This document shows positions 53,559 to 63,222 of a DNA stretch of 64,000 nt, piece after piece (positions within the stretch are counted from its first letter, which is position 1; the number at the start of each line of letters is the position of its first letter). The notes under the pieces are model-generated. The model did no database searches and was not told the origin of the DNA. It saw only the letters and a program-made list of their open reading frames with translations. Made by a program: the position numbers and the translations under genes. Source of the stretch: UBA3495 sp964629875 (GTDB lineage: Bacteria > Chloroflexota > Dehalococcoidia > Lucifugimonadales > UBA3495). The stretch spans positions 1-64,000 of the forward strand of contig CAZVRK010000007.1 of assembly GCA_964629875.1 (NCBI GenBank). Direction: 5' to 3'.

Positions 53559-54068
53559 TCAATGAATTGGTATTCCCCATTTCTTTATAGCAGTTTGAGA
53601 TGTGTCTGAATAGGGAATGTCTTGTATTTCTATTCCTGATGAGGGATGAACTAATGTGGGGGCTATTTCTAAAAGAGGAATTAATACAAAGGATCTTTCC
53701 AGAATCCTGGGGTGCGGGATATGTAGGTCTGGTGTTTCACACGATATCACTTGGTCTCCATAAAACAAGATATCAATATCTAGAGAGCGCGGACCATATC
53801 GAAATGACGGTTCTCTACCTACCATGGTCTCAACTGATTTTACTAAAGCCAGCAACTCTATCGGGTTTTGCGATGTGCGAATCCTGATTGCGCAGTTTAA
53901 AAAATATGGCTGGTTTGCATAACCCCAAGGTTCGGTTTCATATATTGAAGAACACTCCATAAAACTAATATCAGGCTGCACTGATAGCAAGGATATGCCA
54001 TCGGCGATATTATCTGCTCGGTTGCCCATATTTGAACCTAACCCCAGGTATACGTTTAATCTGTCCAA
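53559..54068 (-). CDS. folK: 2-amino-4-hydroxy-6-hydroxymethyldihydropteridine pyrophosphokinase
   Basis: 169 residues. VYLGLGSNMGNRADN, SSIYETEPWGYANQPYFLNC and RYGPRSLDIDILFYGD are HPPK motifs, the last with Mg-binding Asp residues. It pyrophosphorylates the pterin in folate synthesis. The start is TTG, lying inside the end of folP (13-base overlap), so the two are coupled. folB is not between them. Confidence 0.94.
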   Translation of the reverse strand: MDRLNVYLGLGSNMGNRADNIADGISLLSVQPDISFMECSSIYETEPWGYANQPYFLNCAIRIRTSQNPIELLALVKSVETMVGREPSFRYGPRSLDIDILFYGDQVISCETPDLHIPHPRILERSFVLIPLLEIAPTLVHPSSGIEIQDIPYSDTSQTAIKKWGIPIH

Positions 54069-54907
54069 TTCACAGGTCTCCAGTTTCTGATTATAGCGTC
54101 GGACATTTTTGATACTCGGATCATCTCTCTAACGTCATGGACCCTGATGATATCTGCTCCACAGGCTATTGATAAAGCTATTGTTGCGGCTGTACCTTCA
54201 ATACGGGCTTCCACTGGCAACTCTAGAATTCTTCCGATTGTGGATTTTCTTGAAGTTCCAATTAATAATGGGCTTCCTAGAACTCTGAATTCGGCTAATC
54301 TATTTAATATTTCTAAATTGTTCTCGGCGGTTTTTGCGAAACCTATGCCAGGGTCTAGTATTATCTCCGTATTCGGTATGCCGGTTTTTATGGCTTGGTT
54401 TTTGCATTTTTCAAGGCTGTTTATTACATCGGATACCACATCTTCATAATTGGGCGAACGATCATTATGCATAAGAACAATAGGGGCCTGTTGTTGAGCC
54501 GCCACTGAAAGAATTTCAGGGTCCGCAATTCCTCCCCATATATCGTTGATAATCGATGCGCCTGTGTTTAAACATTGTCTAGCTACTTCGGATTTGTACG
54601 TGTCGATGCTAATAGGAATATTCACCTTTTGTGCTACTGCACTGACGGCTGGGAGTAGGCGATTAATCTCATCAGCCTGATTAACAGCTGTATGACCTGG
54701 TCTAGTAGATTCTGCTCCCATGTCGATTAGGTCAGCCCCTTCGGACTCAAAACGGAGTGCTTGATCTACTATTTTATCAATATTAGAGTCCAGACCATCA
54801 CCGGAAAACGAATCAGGTGTGATATTTATTATGCCCATCACGTAGGTCCTAGTGCCCCATTTGATAGGTTCGTTATTCGCAACTTTAAGGTCAGATATTC
54901 GTGTCAA
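54056..54907 (-). CDS. folP: Dihydropteroate synthase
   Basis: 283 residues. MGIINITPDSFSGDG, ADLIDMGAESTRPG and LIGTSRKSTIGR are the pterin-site motifs. It joins the pterin to p-aminobenzoate. The start is TTG with AGGGA six bases before. Nothing in the visible sulfonamide loop suggests an unusual form. Confidence 0.95.
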   Translation of the reverse strand: MTRISDLKVANNEPIKWGTRTYVMGIINITPDSFSGDGLDSNIDKIVDQALRFESEGADLIDMGAESTRPGHTAVNQADEINRLLPAVSAVAQKVNIPISIDTYKSEVARQCLNTGASIINDIWGGIADPEILSVAAQQQAPIVLMHNDRSPNYEDVVSDVINSLEKCKNQAIKTGIPNTEIILDPGIGFAKTAENNLEILNRLAEFRVLGSPLLIGTSRKSTIGRILELPVEARIEGTAATIALSIACGADIIRVHDVREMIRVSKMSDAIIRNWRPVNWTD

Positions 54908-55040
54908 TTATATTCCCTGACACTTAAGCGATCTGGTTGCTTAAGCGATTTTCGCATTGTACACCGCAGACTATTTATCTTGCACCGTTTGAGAGGTGTT
55001 TGCTAGCATGTCACAAGAGTCTATTGAATAAGGATTGGTG

Positions 55041-56600
55041 ATGTCGCAAAACGCTAGAAATATAGACACCAAGATTGATGATCTTAATAAATTGAGAGAT
55101 CAAGCCCATAAAGGCGGTGGGCAAACTAGAATTGATCAGCAGCATGGGAGAGGAAAACTAACTGCCAGAGAGCGATTGATCGCTTTTATGGATGAAGGGA
55201 CCTTCCAAGAGTTAGACTCGTTTGTTACCCATAGGACAACTGATTTTGGGCTTTCAGATCGACAGTTCCTGGGAGATGCGGTCGTTACTGGATATGGCAA
55301 GGTGGACGGTAGACAGGTATTTGCATTTGCCCAGGATTTTACTGTATTCGGGGGCTCATTATCCGAAGTAGTCGGTCAAAAGATCTGTAAGGTTATGGAT
55401 TTAGCAGGAAAAACAGGTTGTCCTATAGTTGGGTTAAATGATTCAGGCGGAGCTAGGATACAGGAAGGTGCTTCGAGTTTAGCTGCTTATGGAGATATAT
55501 TCTCAAGAAACACCCTATACTCGGGTGTAATACCCCAAATATCTGTCATATTAGGTCCGTCTGCTGGTGGGGCAGTTTATTCTCCAGCCATAACAGATTT
55601 TATATTTATGGTTAAGGGAATTGGGCAAATGTATATTACGGGCCCTGATGTAGTTAAGTCAGTTACTGGTGAACAGGTTACCCATGAAGAATTAGGAGGA
55701 GCTGATCCACATTCCACCAAAAGTGGGGTCGCTCACTTTGTGTCCAGTAGTGAATCAGATTGCCTCGATGATGTCAGAAGGCTTTTAGGTTTTTTGCCTT
55801 CCAATAATCTTTCAGATCCACCGCAATACGATGTTGATCATATACAATCGGATCCTGAACTTCGTTATATCGTCCCAGATGAAGCTAATAGACCTTATGA
55901 TATTAGAGCGGTGATTAATAAAATCGTAGACGAATGTGACTTCATGGAAGTCCAAAGCGATTATGCCCAGAATGTCGTTGTGGGATTCGCTAGAATGAAC
56001 GGTTCGACTGTCGGTATAGTCGGTAATCAGCCAGCTTACTTAGCTGGAGTATTGGATATAAACGCATCTTCAAAAGCTGCTAGATTTGTTAGATTCTGTG
56101 ATTGTTTCAATATTCCGTTAGTCACCTTGGTAGATGTACCTGGGTTTATGCCAGGTGTTGATCAGGAATACGGCGGAATCATAAGGCATGGAGCTAAACT
56201 GATTTACGCTTATGCTGAAGCTACTGTCCCTAAGATAACCGTCATACTGCGTAAGTCTTACGGAGGAGCTTATATAGTCATGAGTAGTAAACACCTGAGG
56301 TCCGATATAAATCTGGCATGGCCTTCAGCAGAAATAGCTGTTATGGGACCTGATGGAGCAGTTAACATAATATATCGTGATGAAATCTCTAAGTCCGATG
56401 ACCCTGAAGCTACTAGACAGGAATTGATCGAAGATTATCAACACCGATTTACCAATCCTTATACGGCTGCTAACAGAGGTTATATTGACGATGTAATAGA
56501 TCCCGCCGATACACGTATACGTGTCATAGACGCTCTGAACATGTTAGCCAGTAAACGAGAATCCTTGCCTTCTAAAAAACATGGTAATATCCCGTTATAG
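55041..56600 (+). CDS. Acyl-CoA carboxylase carboxyltransferase beta subunit (PCCB-like)
   Basis: 519 residues with two crotonase-like halves. [25 protein letters not shown] and [18 protein letters not shown], with [16 protein letters not shown], are the propionyl-CoA carboxylase beta motifs. It carboxylates a short acyl-CoA (propionyl, or acetyl in some lineages) with a biotinylated alpha subunit that is not in the window. ATG 55041 with AAGGA six bases before is chosen over TTG 55035. It coexists with the AccDA fusion, so separate substrates are likely. Confidence 0.93.
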   Translation: MSQNARNIDTKIDDLNKLRDQAHKGGGQTRIDQQHGRGKLTARERLIAFMDEGTFQELDSFVTHRTTDFGLSDRQFLGDAVVTGYGKVDGRQVFAFAQDFTVFGGSLSEVVGQKICKVMDLAGKTGCPIVGLNDSGGARIQEGASSLAAYGDIFSRNTLYSGVIPQISVILGPSAGGAVYSPAITDFIFMVKGIGQMYITGPDVVKSVTGEQVTHEELGGADPHSTKSGVAHFVSSSESDCLDDVRRLLGFLPSNNLSDPPQYDVDHIQSDPELRYIVPDEANRPYDIRAVINKIVDECDFMEVQSDYAQNVVVGFARMNGSTVGIVGNQPAYLAGVLDINASSKAARFVRFCDCFNIPLVTLVDVPGFMPGVDQEYGGIIRHGAKLIYAYAEATVPKITVILRKSYGGAYIVMSSKHLRSDINLAWPSAEIAVMGPDGAVNIIYRDEISKSDDPEATRQELIEDYQHRFTNPYTAANRGYIDDVIDPADTRIRVIDALNMLASKRESLPSKKHGNIPL

Positions 56601-56678
56601 ATAATAACTATTCATAGATCACTGTTATACTGGCCACTACTATTATTAATAACTACTTAGATAGTGACGGGATTGGTC

Positions 56679-57686
56679 ATGGAATTTGGAATTTTTGATC
56701 AGCTACCTCGTGGGACCGGACAAACGTCAGGTAACAGGTATCGTGAATTTATAGAGCAGTGTACGCTAGCTGACACAGTGGGATTTGATTCAGTGTGGAT
56801 GGCTGAATACCACTTCAACCCCAGATTCTCAGTAATGCCTTCTCCCTTACTCGTAGGAGCTGCTGTGGCCAAATGTACGAGTAATATAAGTATTGGCACG
56901 GCGGTGAATCTATTACCGCTGCATCATCCAGTACGCTTGGCTGAAGAAGTCGCAACACTCGATATCATTTCAGATGGTAGAGTCCTATTTGGTGTAGGGA
57001 GAGGTTCCAATCCAGAGCATTATTCTGGTCTAAGTGTTGACGTTGACGAGGCTAGACCGAGATTTCTTGAAGGGCTACAAGTAGTTAAGGCATCATGGGC
57101 TGATGAAAATGTGAGTCATAAAGGTCAGTATTATGATATCCAAGATTTGGCGGTGGAGCCTAAGCCAATTCAGAAACCGCATCCCCCGATTTATATTGCT
57201 GCTAATAGTGTGGATACATTTCCAATAGTAGGAGAACTTGGACATAATATTCTCGTTACTCCATTGATTATCGGGACACAAGGTGTAGTAGAGAATCTGT
57301 CCGTTTATAGAAATTCTCTTGTGGATAATGGACATAATATTGATGACGTTAAAATAATTCCTACCCTAGCAGCTTGTGTTTCGGATAATCGTAATAAAGC
57401 GAGGGAACTGTTAGGGGCTACTATAGATAATTATTTAAATGTGCTAAAGTCAGGACAATCTCGGCGATCTAGTCGTGCCCAAGAACTGACCGCTGAGTCT
57501 ATACTTAATGATTATGCCATCGTCGGTGACCCCAAAGAGTGTATCGATCGTATTGAGGAGTTAAAGGAATCAATGGGGTGCCAAGGGGTTCTTTTCTGGC
57601 AGAATATTGGCGGGTTGGTTCCCCATGAAGACCTGAAACGTTCGATGGAATTGTTCTCCAACAAAGTTTTACCCCATTTCAGGTAG
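56679..57686 (+). CDS. LLM-class (luciferase-like) flavin-dependent oxidoreductase
   Basis: 335 residues. MEFGIFDQLPRGTG, TLADTVGFDSVWMAEYHF and GRVLFGVGRG are bacterial luciferase-family motifs, and VEPKPIQKPHPPIYIAAN the central one. It uses FMNH2 or F420 to oxidise an unknown substrate. ATG 56679 is preferred over the in-frame GTG at 56664. It lies 78 bases after the carboxylase gene. SAR202-type genomes are known for many such enzymes. Confidence 0.88.
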   Translation: MEFGIFDQLPRGTGQTSGNRYREFIEQCTLADTVGFDSVWMAEYHFNPRFSVMPSPLLVGAAVAKCTSNISIGTAVNLLPLHHPVRLAEEVATLDIISDGRVLFGVGRGSNPEHYSGLSVDVDEARPRFLEGLQVVKASWADENVSHKGQYYDIQDLAVEPKPIQKPHPPIYIAANSVDTFPIVGELGHNILVTPLIIGTQGVVENLSVYRNSLVDNGHNIDDVKIIPTLAACVSDNRNKARELLGATIDNYLNVLKSGQSRRSSRAQELTAESILNDYAIVGDPKECIDRIEELKESMGCQGVLFWQNIGGLVPHEDLKRSMELFSNKVLPHFR

Positions 57687-57735
57687 AGTCAACCTTCGCG
57701 CAGTGTAATTGATATGTGATTCAAAAGGTGAATAT

Positions 57736-59070
57736 ATGACTCTATTTGACCACGCACGAGAGTTGATGAATAGGACTATTGCCCCTTTGCCGGAGCGCAT
57801 GCGCCCCAGAACTTTTGATGATCTAGTTGGCCAAGAACACATTCTAGGTAAAGGCAAAATACTGCGTACTGCTATAGATTCGGATAGATTACCATCCATA
57901 ATTTTTTGGGGACCTCCAGGGATTGGTAAAACTAGTCTGGCTCGGCTAATTGCTAGTGTTACTAAGTCCCATTTTGAAGCTTTGAGTGCTGTAACGTCTG
58001 GGGTTGCGGATTTACGAAGACTTATCGGCGAATCTAGAGATAGGCTTTCTATGTATGGCACCAAGACAGTTTTATTCATTGATGAGATACATAGATTTAA
58101 TAAATCTCAACAAGATGTAATTTTACCGCACGTAGAAGATGGTACTGTAACACTTGTTGGCGCAACTACTGAGAATCCTTCCTTCGAGGTTAATGCTCCC
58201 CTATTGTCGCGGTGCAGGGTGTTCACTTTGTTAGCGTTGGATATGAAATCTGTTGAAATTCTTGTACGCAGAGCCCTAGTTGATATCGAATGTGGTTTAG
58301 GAATGATGAAAGCGCAGGTCTCAGATGAAGCAATGCAGCACCTTCTTAGTTATTCAAATGGAGATGCTCGTGTTGCATTAAATGCCTTGGAAATTGCAGT
58401 AACGAGCTCCGCTGCAAATGAGAATGGCTCCCGAGTTGTTGATGCTGATGCGATGTCTGAAGCCCTGCAGCATCGCTTTGCCAATTACGATAAATCAGGG
58501 GACTCACACTATGACACGATTTCAGCTTTTATTAAATCTATTAGAGGATCCTCACCCGATGGAGCGTTGTACTGGCTTGCTCGAATGATTTATGCCGGAG
58601 AAGACCCAATGTTTATAGCTCGGCGCTTAGTGATTTCAGCGGCGGAAGACGTAGGTTTAGCTGATCCTAACGCTTTAGTATTTGCTACATCCGCTCAGCA
58701 GGCACTTCATCTTATAGGAATGCCAGAAGGTAGGATTATTCTTGCTGAGGCGACTGTTTATTTGGCCTCTGCTCCGAAAAGCAACTCTGCTTATGCAGGA
58801 CTAGAAAAAGCTTTGAAGGACGTTAGTAACTTATCCTCCGAACCTGTCCCGATGCATCTCAGAAATGCTGTTACAGGATTGATGAGAGACCTGGGGTATG
58901 GCCGTGATTATAGATATGCCCATGATTATGCTGAAAATTTTGTTGAACAAACCTACTTGCCGTCGAATGTTGCAGATGCTCGTTATTATCAGCCTTCTGA
59001 AAATGGTGATGAATATGAGAAGTCAGTTAGATTACGTCACCTTTGGGAAGATCATTCTGATGAGAAGTAA
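57736..59070 (+). CDS. rarA: Replication-associated recombination protein A (RarA/MgsA)
   Basis: 444 residues. RMRPRTFDDLVGQEHILG, WGPPGIGKTSLARL (Walker A), FIDEIHRFNKSQQD (Walker B) and the sensor ATTENPSFEVN give an AAA+ clamp-loader-like ATPase. The C-terminal RFANYDKSGDSHYDTISAF and LADPNALVFA regions are those of the tetramerisation domain. It acts at stalled forks. ATG 57736 follows AAAAGG; the longer frame from 57709 is not needed. Confidence 0.95.
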   Translation: MTLFDHARELMNRTIAPLPERMRPRTFDDLVGQEHILGKGKILRTAIDSDRLPSIIFWGPPGIGKTSLARLIASVTKSHFEALSAVTSGVADLRRLIGESRDRLSMYGTKTVLFIDEIHRFNKSQQDVILPHVEDGTVTLVGATTENPSFEVNAPLLSRCRVFTLLALDMKSVEILVRRALVDIECGLGMMKAQVSDEAMQHLLSYSNGDARVALNALEIAVTSSAANENGSRVVDADAMSEALQHRFANYDKSGDSHYDTISAFIKSIRGSSPDGALYWLARMIYAGEDPMFIARRLVISAAEDVGLADPNALVFATSAQQALHLIGMPEGRIILAEATVYLASAPKSNSAYAGLEKALKDVSNLSSEPVPMHLRNAVTGLMRDLGYGRDYRYAHDYAENFVEQTYLPSNVADARYYQPSENGDEYEKSVRLRHLWEDHSDEK

Positions 59071-59081
59071 ATTTTAGTTAG

Positions 59082-59666
59082 TTAAGATAGGGCTTTAATC
59101 AGATCTGCTGAAGTTACAATATCAGCTTGTCTAGGAAAGATTTTCTCCATTAAGAAATTATGTACCTCAGGATCTGTATCTGCACAGCAGTCTTCTACTA
59201 TTATGATGCTGTAATCTGAATCGGCTGCGAATCGTGTTGTGGACAAGACTACTCCGCTGGTTGCGTAGCCTAGAAGTATGATGGTGTCGATTTGATTGGC
59301 TCTAAGAGTCATATCTAAATCTGTCCCGTACAAAGCATTTACTCGGTGTTTCCCAACGACAACTTCTCCGTTTATCGGAGATACTCCTGGGTGTATCACT
59401 TCAATCGGATCAGATACCGCGGGTTGTCCGGAGTTCTTTCGCTGACTGAAAGTCTTGTTTCGATCACTGATTTCTATATAACCTGGTCGAAATACTGTGG
59501 CGGAGTAACAGATTAGCATTCCCGATTGTCTTGCGGCTTTCTGTAGTTCTTGAGTGTTACTCAAAACGTTTCTTTCAATAGAATGAGCTATTGTTCCCAT
59601 CATATCTTTGTAGAAATCCGCGATTATGAGTGCTGTGGACTTAATATTGATTCTCCCATCAGTCAT
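59082..59666 (-). CDS. Isochorismatase-like hydrolase lacking the usual cysteine
   Basis: 194 residues. Asp17 (LIIADFYKDM) and Lys106 (VGKHRVNALYGTDL) match two of the three catalytic residues of cysteine hydrolases. The third position, TxxCV, reads GYATSGV139V, so the cysteine is Val. True isochorismatases also lack the nucleophile and have a YAxxG motif here, so it could be active on an ether-type substrate instead of an amide. It follows the threonine aldolase gene by 39 bases. Confidence 0.78.
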   Translation of the reverse strand: MTDGRINIKSTALIIADFYKDMMGTIAHSIERNVLSNTQELQKAARQSGMLICYSATVFRPGYIEISDRNKTFSQRKNSGQPAVSDPIEVIHPGVSPINGEVVVGKHRVNALYGTDLDMTLRANQIDTIILLGYATSGVVLSTTRFAADSDYSIIIVEDCCADTDPEVHNFLMEKIFPRQADIVTSADLIKALS

Positions 59667-59705
59667 TAGGCAGCTAACCTCCGTGTATTTATATCAATAG
59701 TTGAG

Positions 59706-60764
59706 TTATTTGGAGTTCGATGCCAGGCTACTGACAACTTTGGATGTGATAGCTAGAGCTTGTTCAATGTCAGGGCCAGTTATATGACGGTGGGTTACCA
59801 TGCGTATAGAGTTGGGGCCAGGAGAGCTTACCAAGACATCCTGATCTTTTAATGCGGCTATTACCTTAGATGCTTGCCCGACTGATGGGTCTATATCAAA
59901 TATCACGATGTTGGTGCTGATGGTTTCAGGGTCAATCTTAAGTCCCTTGATGTTAGCTATACCGGTGGCTAATTGTCTTGCATTGGCATGATCATCCGCG
60001 AGGCGATCAATCATATTGTCTAATGCTACCAAGCCTGCTGCGGCTAGCACTCCCGCTTGCCGCATACCTCCGCCTACCATTTTTCTCCATCTAAGGGCTT
60101 CCTGGATGAATTCTTTGGAGCCGCATAGGACCGAGCCCACCGGACAACTTAGTGCCTTCGATAAACAAAACGACACATCGTCGACGTCTTTTGTAAGCTC
60201 CGTAACAGGCACTTCTAAAGCAATCGATGCGTTGAACAACCTAGCGCCATCTAGATGCACCTTGGCCCCTGCAGTATGTGCTATGTTAGCAATTTGTGCG
60301 GTCTGACTTGGAGTAAGGACCCCGCCACTACAGCGATTGTGAGTATTCTCTAGACACACTAGTGTTCCAGGCGCAGTATGTATGTTGCCTTTTGGCCGTA
60401 TTGATGACTCGAGTTCGTCAGGGCTGATTTCTCCCTGATCTCCATTAGAAATGAGTCGTATTTGGACTCCTGCTAGCCCGGAGGCACCACCAGATTCATT
60501 CCAGAAAATGTGGGCTTGATCACCCATGATAACTTCATCACCTCGGTCACAGTGGGCTAATATAGCAACCAAATTGCTCATTGTTCCACTAGCCATGAGT
60601 AAACCAGCTTCCTTCCCTAGCAAGGCCGCTGCTTTTTCTTGGAGTAGGTTTATAGATGGGTCTTCTCCGTATACGTCGTCTCCAACTTCTGACTGAGCCA
60701 TTGCGTTGCGCATTTCTTCAGTTGGTTTGGTAACTGTATCGCTTCTTAAATCTATCAAACTCAT
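59706..60764 (-). CDS. ltaE: Low-specificity L-threonine aldolase
   Basis: 352 residues, fold type I PLP enzyme. DLRSDTVTKPTEEM and VGDDVYGEDPS open the protein; LDGARLFNAS holds the PLP-ring aspartate, and Lys203 (CLSKALSCPVGS) forms the Schiff base. It cleaves L-threonine/allo-threonine to glycine and acetaldehyde. It is the L-counterpart of the D-type aldolase at 34572, though unrelated in fold. Confidence 0.92.
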   Translation of the reverse strand: MSLIDLRSDTVTKPTEEMRNAMAQSEVGDDVYGEDPSINLLQEKAAALLGKEAGLLMASGTMSNLVAILAHCDRGDEVIMGDQAHIFWNESGGASGLAGVQIRLISNGDQGEISPDELESSIRPKGNIHTAPGTLVCLENTHNRCSGGVLTPSQTAQIANIAHTAGAKVHLDGARLFNASIALEVPVTELTKDVDDVSFCLSKALSCPVGSVLCGSKEFIQEALRWRKMVGGGMRQAGVLAAAGLVALDNMIDRLADDHANARQLATGIANIKGLKIDPETISTNIVIFDIDPSVGQASKVIAALKDQDVLVSSPGPNSIRMVTHRHITGPDIEQALAITSKVVSSLASNSK

Positions 60765-60898
60765 ACTTCCTTATAGACTAAATTTGTTTGCTCCTCGGTG
60801 ACCTAGAGAACAAAGATTGCGGCACATTTTATCAGGAATCCTTGCTAAACACTACTGAGTGTGATTAAGATTGGTGTAATCAGATAGGAGCGATTTTT

Positions 60899-61540
60899 AT
60901 GCGTCAAAGCGCGGTTTCTTTTGAGGCAAATGGTCTAAAGTTTGAAGGAATATTGTCTACTCCGGATGATTTGATCGGCGATGTTCCTGGAGTAGTCGTG
61001 TGTCATCCTCACCCTTTGTTTGGCGGCAATATGCACAATAATGTTGTGTCCGCTGTAACTTATCATCTTTCAACGGTGGGGATCGCAACGTTAAAGTTTA
61101 ATTTTAGAGGTGTAGGAAACAGCGAAGGAGAGCACTCTAAAGGAGAGCTAGAATATCAAGAAGTGGTAGCGGCGCAAAAGTTGCTTTCGGCGTGGCCTGG
61201 AATAAATCCAAAGAAGATAGGTATTGTTGGCTATTCATTTGGTACGCGGGTTATATTACGGCACCCGCAGTTGCAAAAGTCTCCGAGAGCTTTTGCCTTC
61301 ATATCTCCCTCAATAGAGGCTCTTGAAGAATCGACTTTAAAGAATGATAAAAGGCCTAAATTTGTTATATCTGGTACAAAGGATAAGCTACTCCAGTCTG
61401 ATAAATTGCCTGAAGTCTTAGAGCAGTTTGTGAATCCTCCTATGATAAGCTCTATAGAAGGAGCAGACCATTTCTGGGCAAATATGGAGGATTTGGCAGT
61501 AGAACCAGTTTCTACGTTTTTTCATGAAAATCTTACCTAA
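60899..61540 (+). CDS. Alpha/beta hydrolase (dienelactone-hydrolase-like)
   Basis: 213 residues. HPHPLFGGNMHNNVV is the signature of a small bacterial hydrolase group, FNFRGVGNSEG follows, and Ser113 (GYSFG) is the nucleophile, with SGTKDKLL and GADHFW supplying the acid and histidine. No signal peptide. TAGGAGCG precedes the ATG. Its last 17 bases overlap the lspA start, so the two are coupled. Substrate unknown. Confidence 0.85.
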   Translation: MRQSAVSFEANGLKFEGILSTPDDLIGDVPGVVVCHPHPLFGGNMHNNVVSAVTYHLSTVGIATLKFNFRGVGNSEGEHSKGELEYQEVVAAQKLLSAWPGINPKKIGIVGYSFGTRVILRHPQLQKSPRAFAFISPSIEALEESTLKNDKRPKFVISGTKDKLLQSDKLPEVLEQFVNPPMISSIEGADHFWANMEDLAVEPVSTFFHENLT

Positions 61541-62084
61541 TATCTTACGGCGCAGATCAGAGGATGAAGACAGTATGCCCACTTCTTCTGCCTATCACTG
61601 GGCAGTTGCTCAAGGAGCCGGAGTGGTTTTGGCCTTAGACCAATTTACCAAGTATTTGGTGCAACATTTTATTCCATGTGATCCTGGTATGATTTGTAGA
61701 GTTTCCATACCTTCAGAAGGTTTTGCTCGTATTACGCATATACACAACAGCGGCAGTATATTTGGACTGTTTTCAGGTAATAACATCCCATTAATTTTTG
61801 TATCTTTTGTTGGTGTATGTGTATTGTTGTACATATATAAGATTCAAATAAAACCTAATAATTGGTTTAGGTTGAGCATAGCACTGCAAATAGGCGGTGC
61901 CTTAGGAAACGTTACTGATCGCATTCGGATAGGCCATGTCACTGATTTCATCGATATAGGTGTTTCTGCATGGAGATGGCCAGCCTTCAATATAGCTGAT
62001 GCATCAATTATTACTGGCTTATGTCTCTTAGTATGGACGATTCTACTAGCAGAACGCGATGACAGTGATGAACAATTGATATAA
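61524..62084 (+). CDS. lspA: Lipoprotein signal peptidase (signal peptidase II)
   Basis: 186 residues with four membrane segments. ALDQFTK (37-43), HNSGSIFGLF, and the two catalytic aspartates Asp141 (GHVTDFID) and Asp159 (FNIADASI) define LspA, which cuts lipoprotein signal peptides after lipidation. An N-terminal extension of about 20 residues is charged; a second ATG at 61575 could be the true start. The rluD-like gene follows, a common neighbour pair. Confidence 0.93.
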   Translation: MKILPNILRRRSEDEDSMPTSSAYHWAVAQGAGVVLALDQFTKYLVQHFIPCDPGMICRVSIPSEGFARITHIHNSGSIFGLFSGNNIPLIFVSFVGVCVLLYIYKIQIKPNNWFRLSIALQIGGALGNVTDRIRIGHVTDFIDIGVSAWRWPAFNIADASIITGLCLLVWTILLAERDDSDEQLI

Positions 62085-62195
62085 TTGACCTGATAGAACA
62101 CGTGGGAATTTCAACACACGTTGGTATTTTAAAGAAACACAGTTTTGCCTATGCATCTGAACTTTTAAGGTTCCAAATTAATTATTGTGGATAGG

Positions 62196-63098
62196 ATGGA
62201 TCAACAATATCTAGTTAGTGATTCTGGTAAGAGATTAGACTCTTTTCTTGCAAATCAGGAAAAGGCTACTACTCGTAGCAGACTACAGGCTTTAATAGAG
62301 TCTGGTCATGTGACTGTAAACGGATCTTCTGCGAAACCTTCCTACAAAGTAAAATCTGGAGATATAGTGCGTATTAGCATGCCTGCAGCTAGTCCAGTGG
62401 ATATTGTTCCACAGGATATACCGATCTCCTTTATTTATCAGGATGAACATATAGCGGTTGTTGATAAACCTCAGGGCCTCCCCGTTCATCCTGGGCCAGG
62501 GCATCCAGATGGAACACTGGTTAATGCTATTCTGGCTCATTGTCCTGATATAGCAGGTGTCGGAGGAGAGATACGACCAGGAATAGTGCATCGCTTAGAC
62601 AAGGATACTTCTGGTCTTATTATGATTGCCAAAACACACGATGCCCACCAGAATTTATCTGCTCAAATTAGTAGTAGAAATGTTGACAAAGGGTATCTTG
62701 CCTTATGTAAAGGTTTGCTGACTAAGGATGATGGAATTATTGATGCCCCAATTGGAAGAGATCCATATAATAGAAAACGGATGGCAGTTGTTGAAGATGG
62801 ACGCTACGCCAAGACTATGTACACGGTAATTGAGCGTTTCGAAAGTAGTACATTTTTAAGTGTAAAGCTAGAGACGGGAAGAACTCACCAGATAAGAGTT
62901 CATATGGCTCATCTAAATCATCCATTAGTAGGTGACACCGTATATGGTAGGAGTAGCAATATTGTGTTCAGGCATTTTCTACACGCACATTACTTGGCGT
63001 TTCGTCATCCAATTACGGGAGAACCTGTCGAATTTCAATCAGATCTGCCAAAAGATCTGTCATCTGCATTAGAATCTCTAAAAAACGATTTGAAGTAA
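62196..63098 (+). CDS. rluD: RluD-type 23S rRNA pseudouridine synthase
   Basis: 300 residues. An N-terminal S4 domain (RLDSFLANQEKATTRSRLQ) is followed by VVDKPQGLPVHPGPGH and the catalytic Asp135 in HRLDKDTSG, then TGRTHQIRVHM. It isomerises uridines in rRNA (helix 69 in E. coli RluD). The ATG at 62196 is used; a GTG at 62187 three codons earlier is possible, and neither has a strong Shine-Dalgarno. Confidence 0.9.
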   Translation: MDQQYLVSDSGKRLDSFLANQEKATTRSRLQALIESGHVTVNGSSAKPSYKVKSGDIVRISMPAASPVDIVPQDIPISFIYQDEHIAVVDKPQGLPVHPGPGHPDGTLVNAILAHCPDIAGVGGEIRPGIVHRLDKDTSGLIMIAKTHDAHQNLSAQISSRNVDKGYLALCKGLLTKDDGIIDAPIGRDPYNRKRMAVVEDGRYAKTMYTVIERFESSTFLSVKLETGRTHQIRVHMAHLNHPLVGDTVYGRSSNIVFRHFLHAHYLAFRHPITGEPVEFQSDLPKDLSSALESLKNDLK

Positions 63099-63222
63099 GC
63101 GTTATAGCATCAATTTGATGTTAGAGATCAGAGCGTCGCTTCAAAGTCATATGCTAGAATGTCCCCAGGCTCTGCCCATTCGCGTGTGCTCATTAAATTA
63201 TAGGATTTTATAAATAGTTCTA

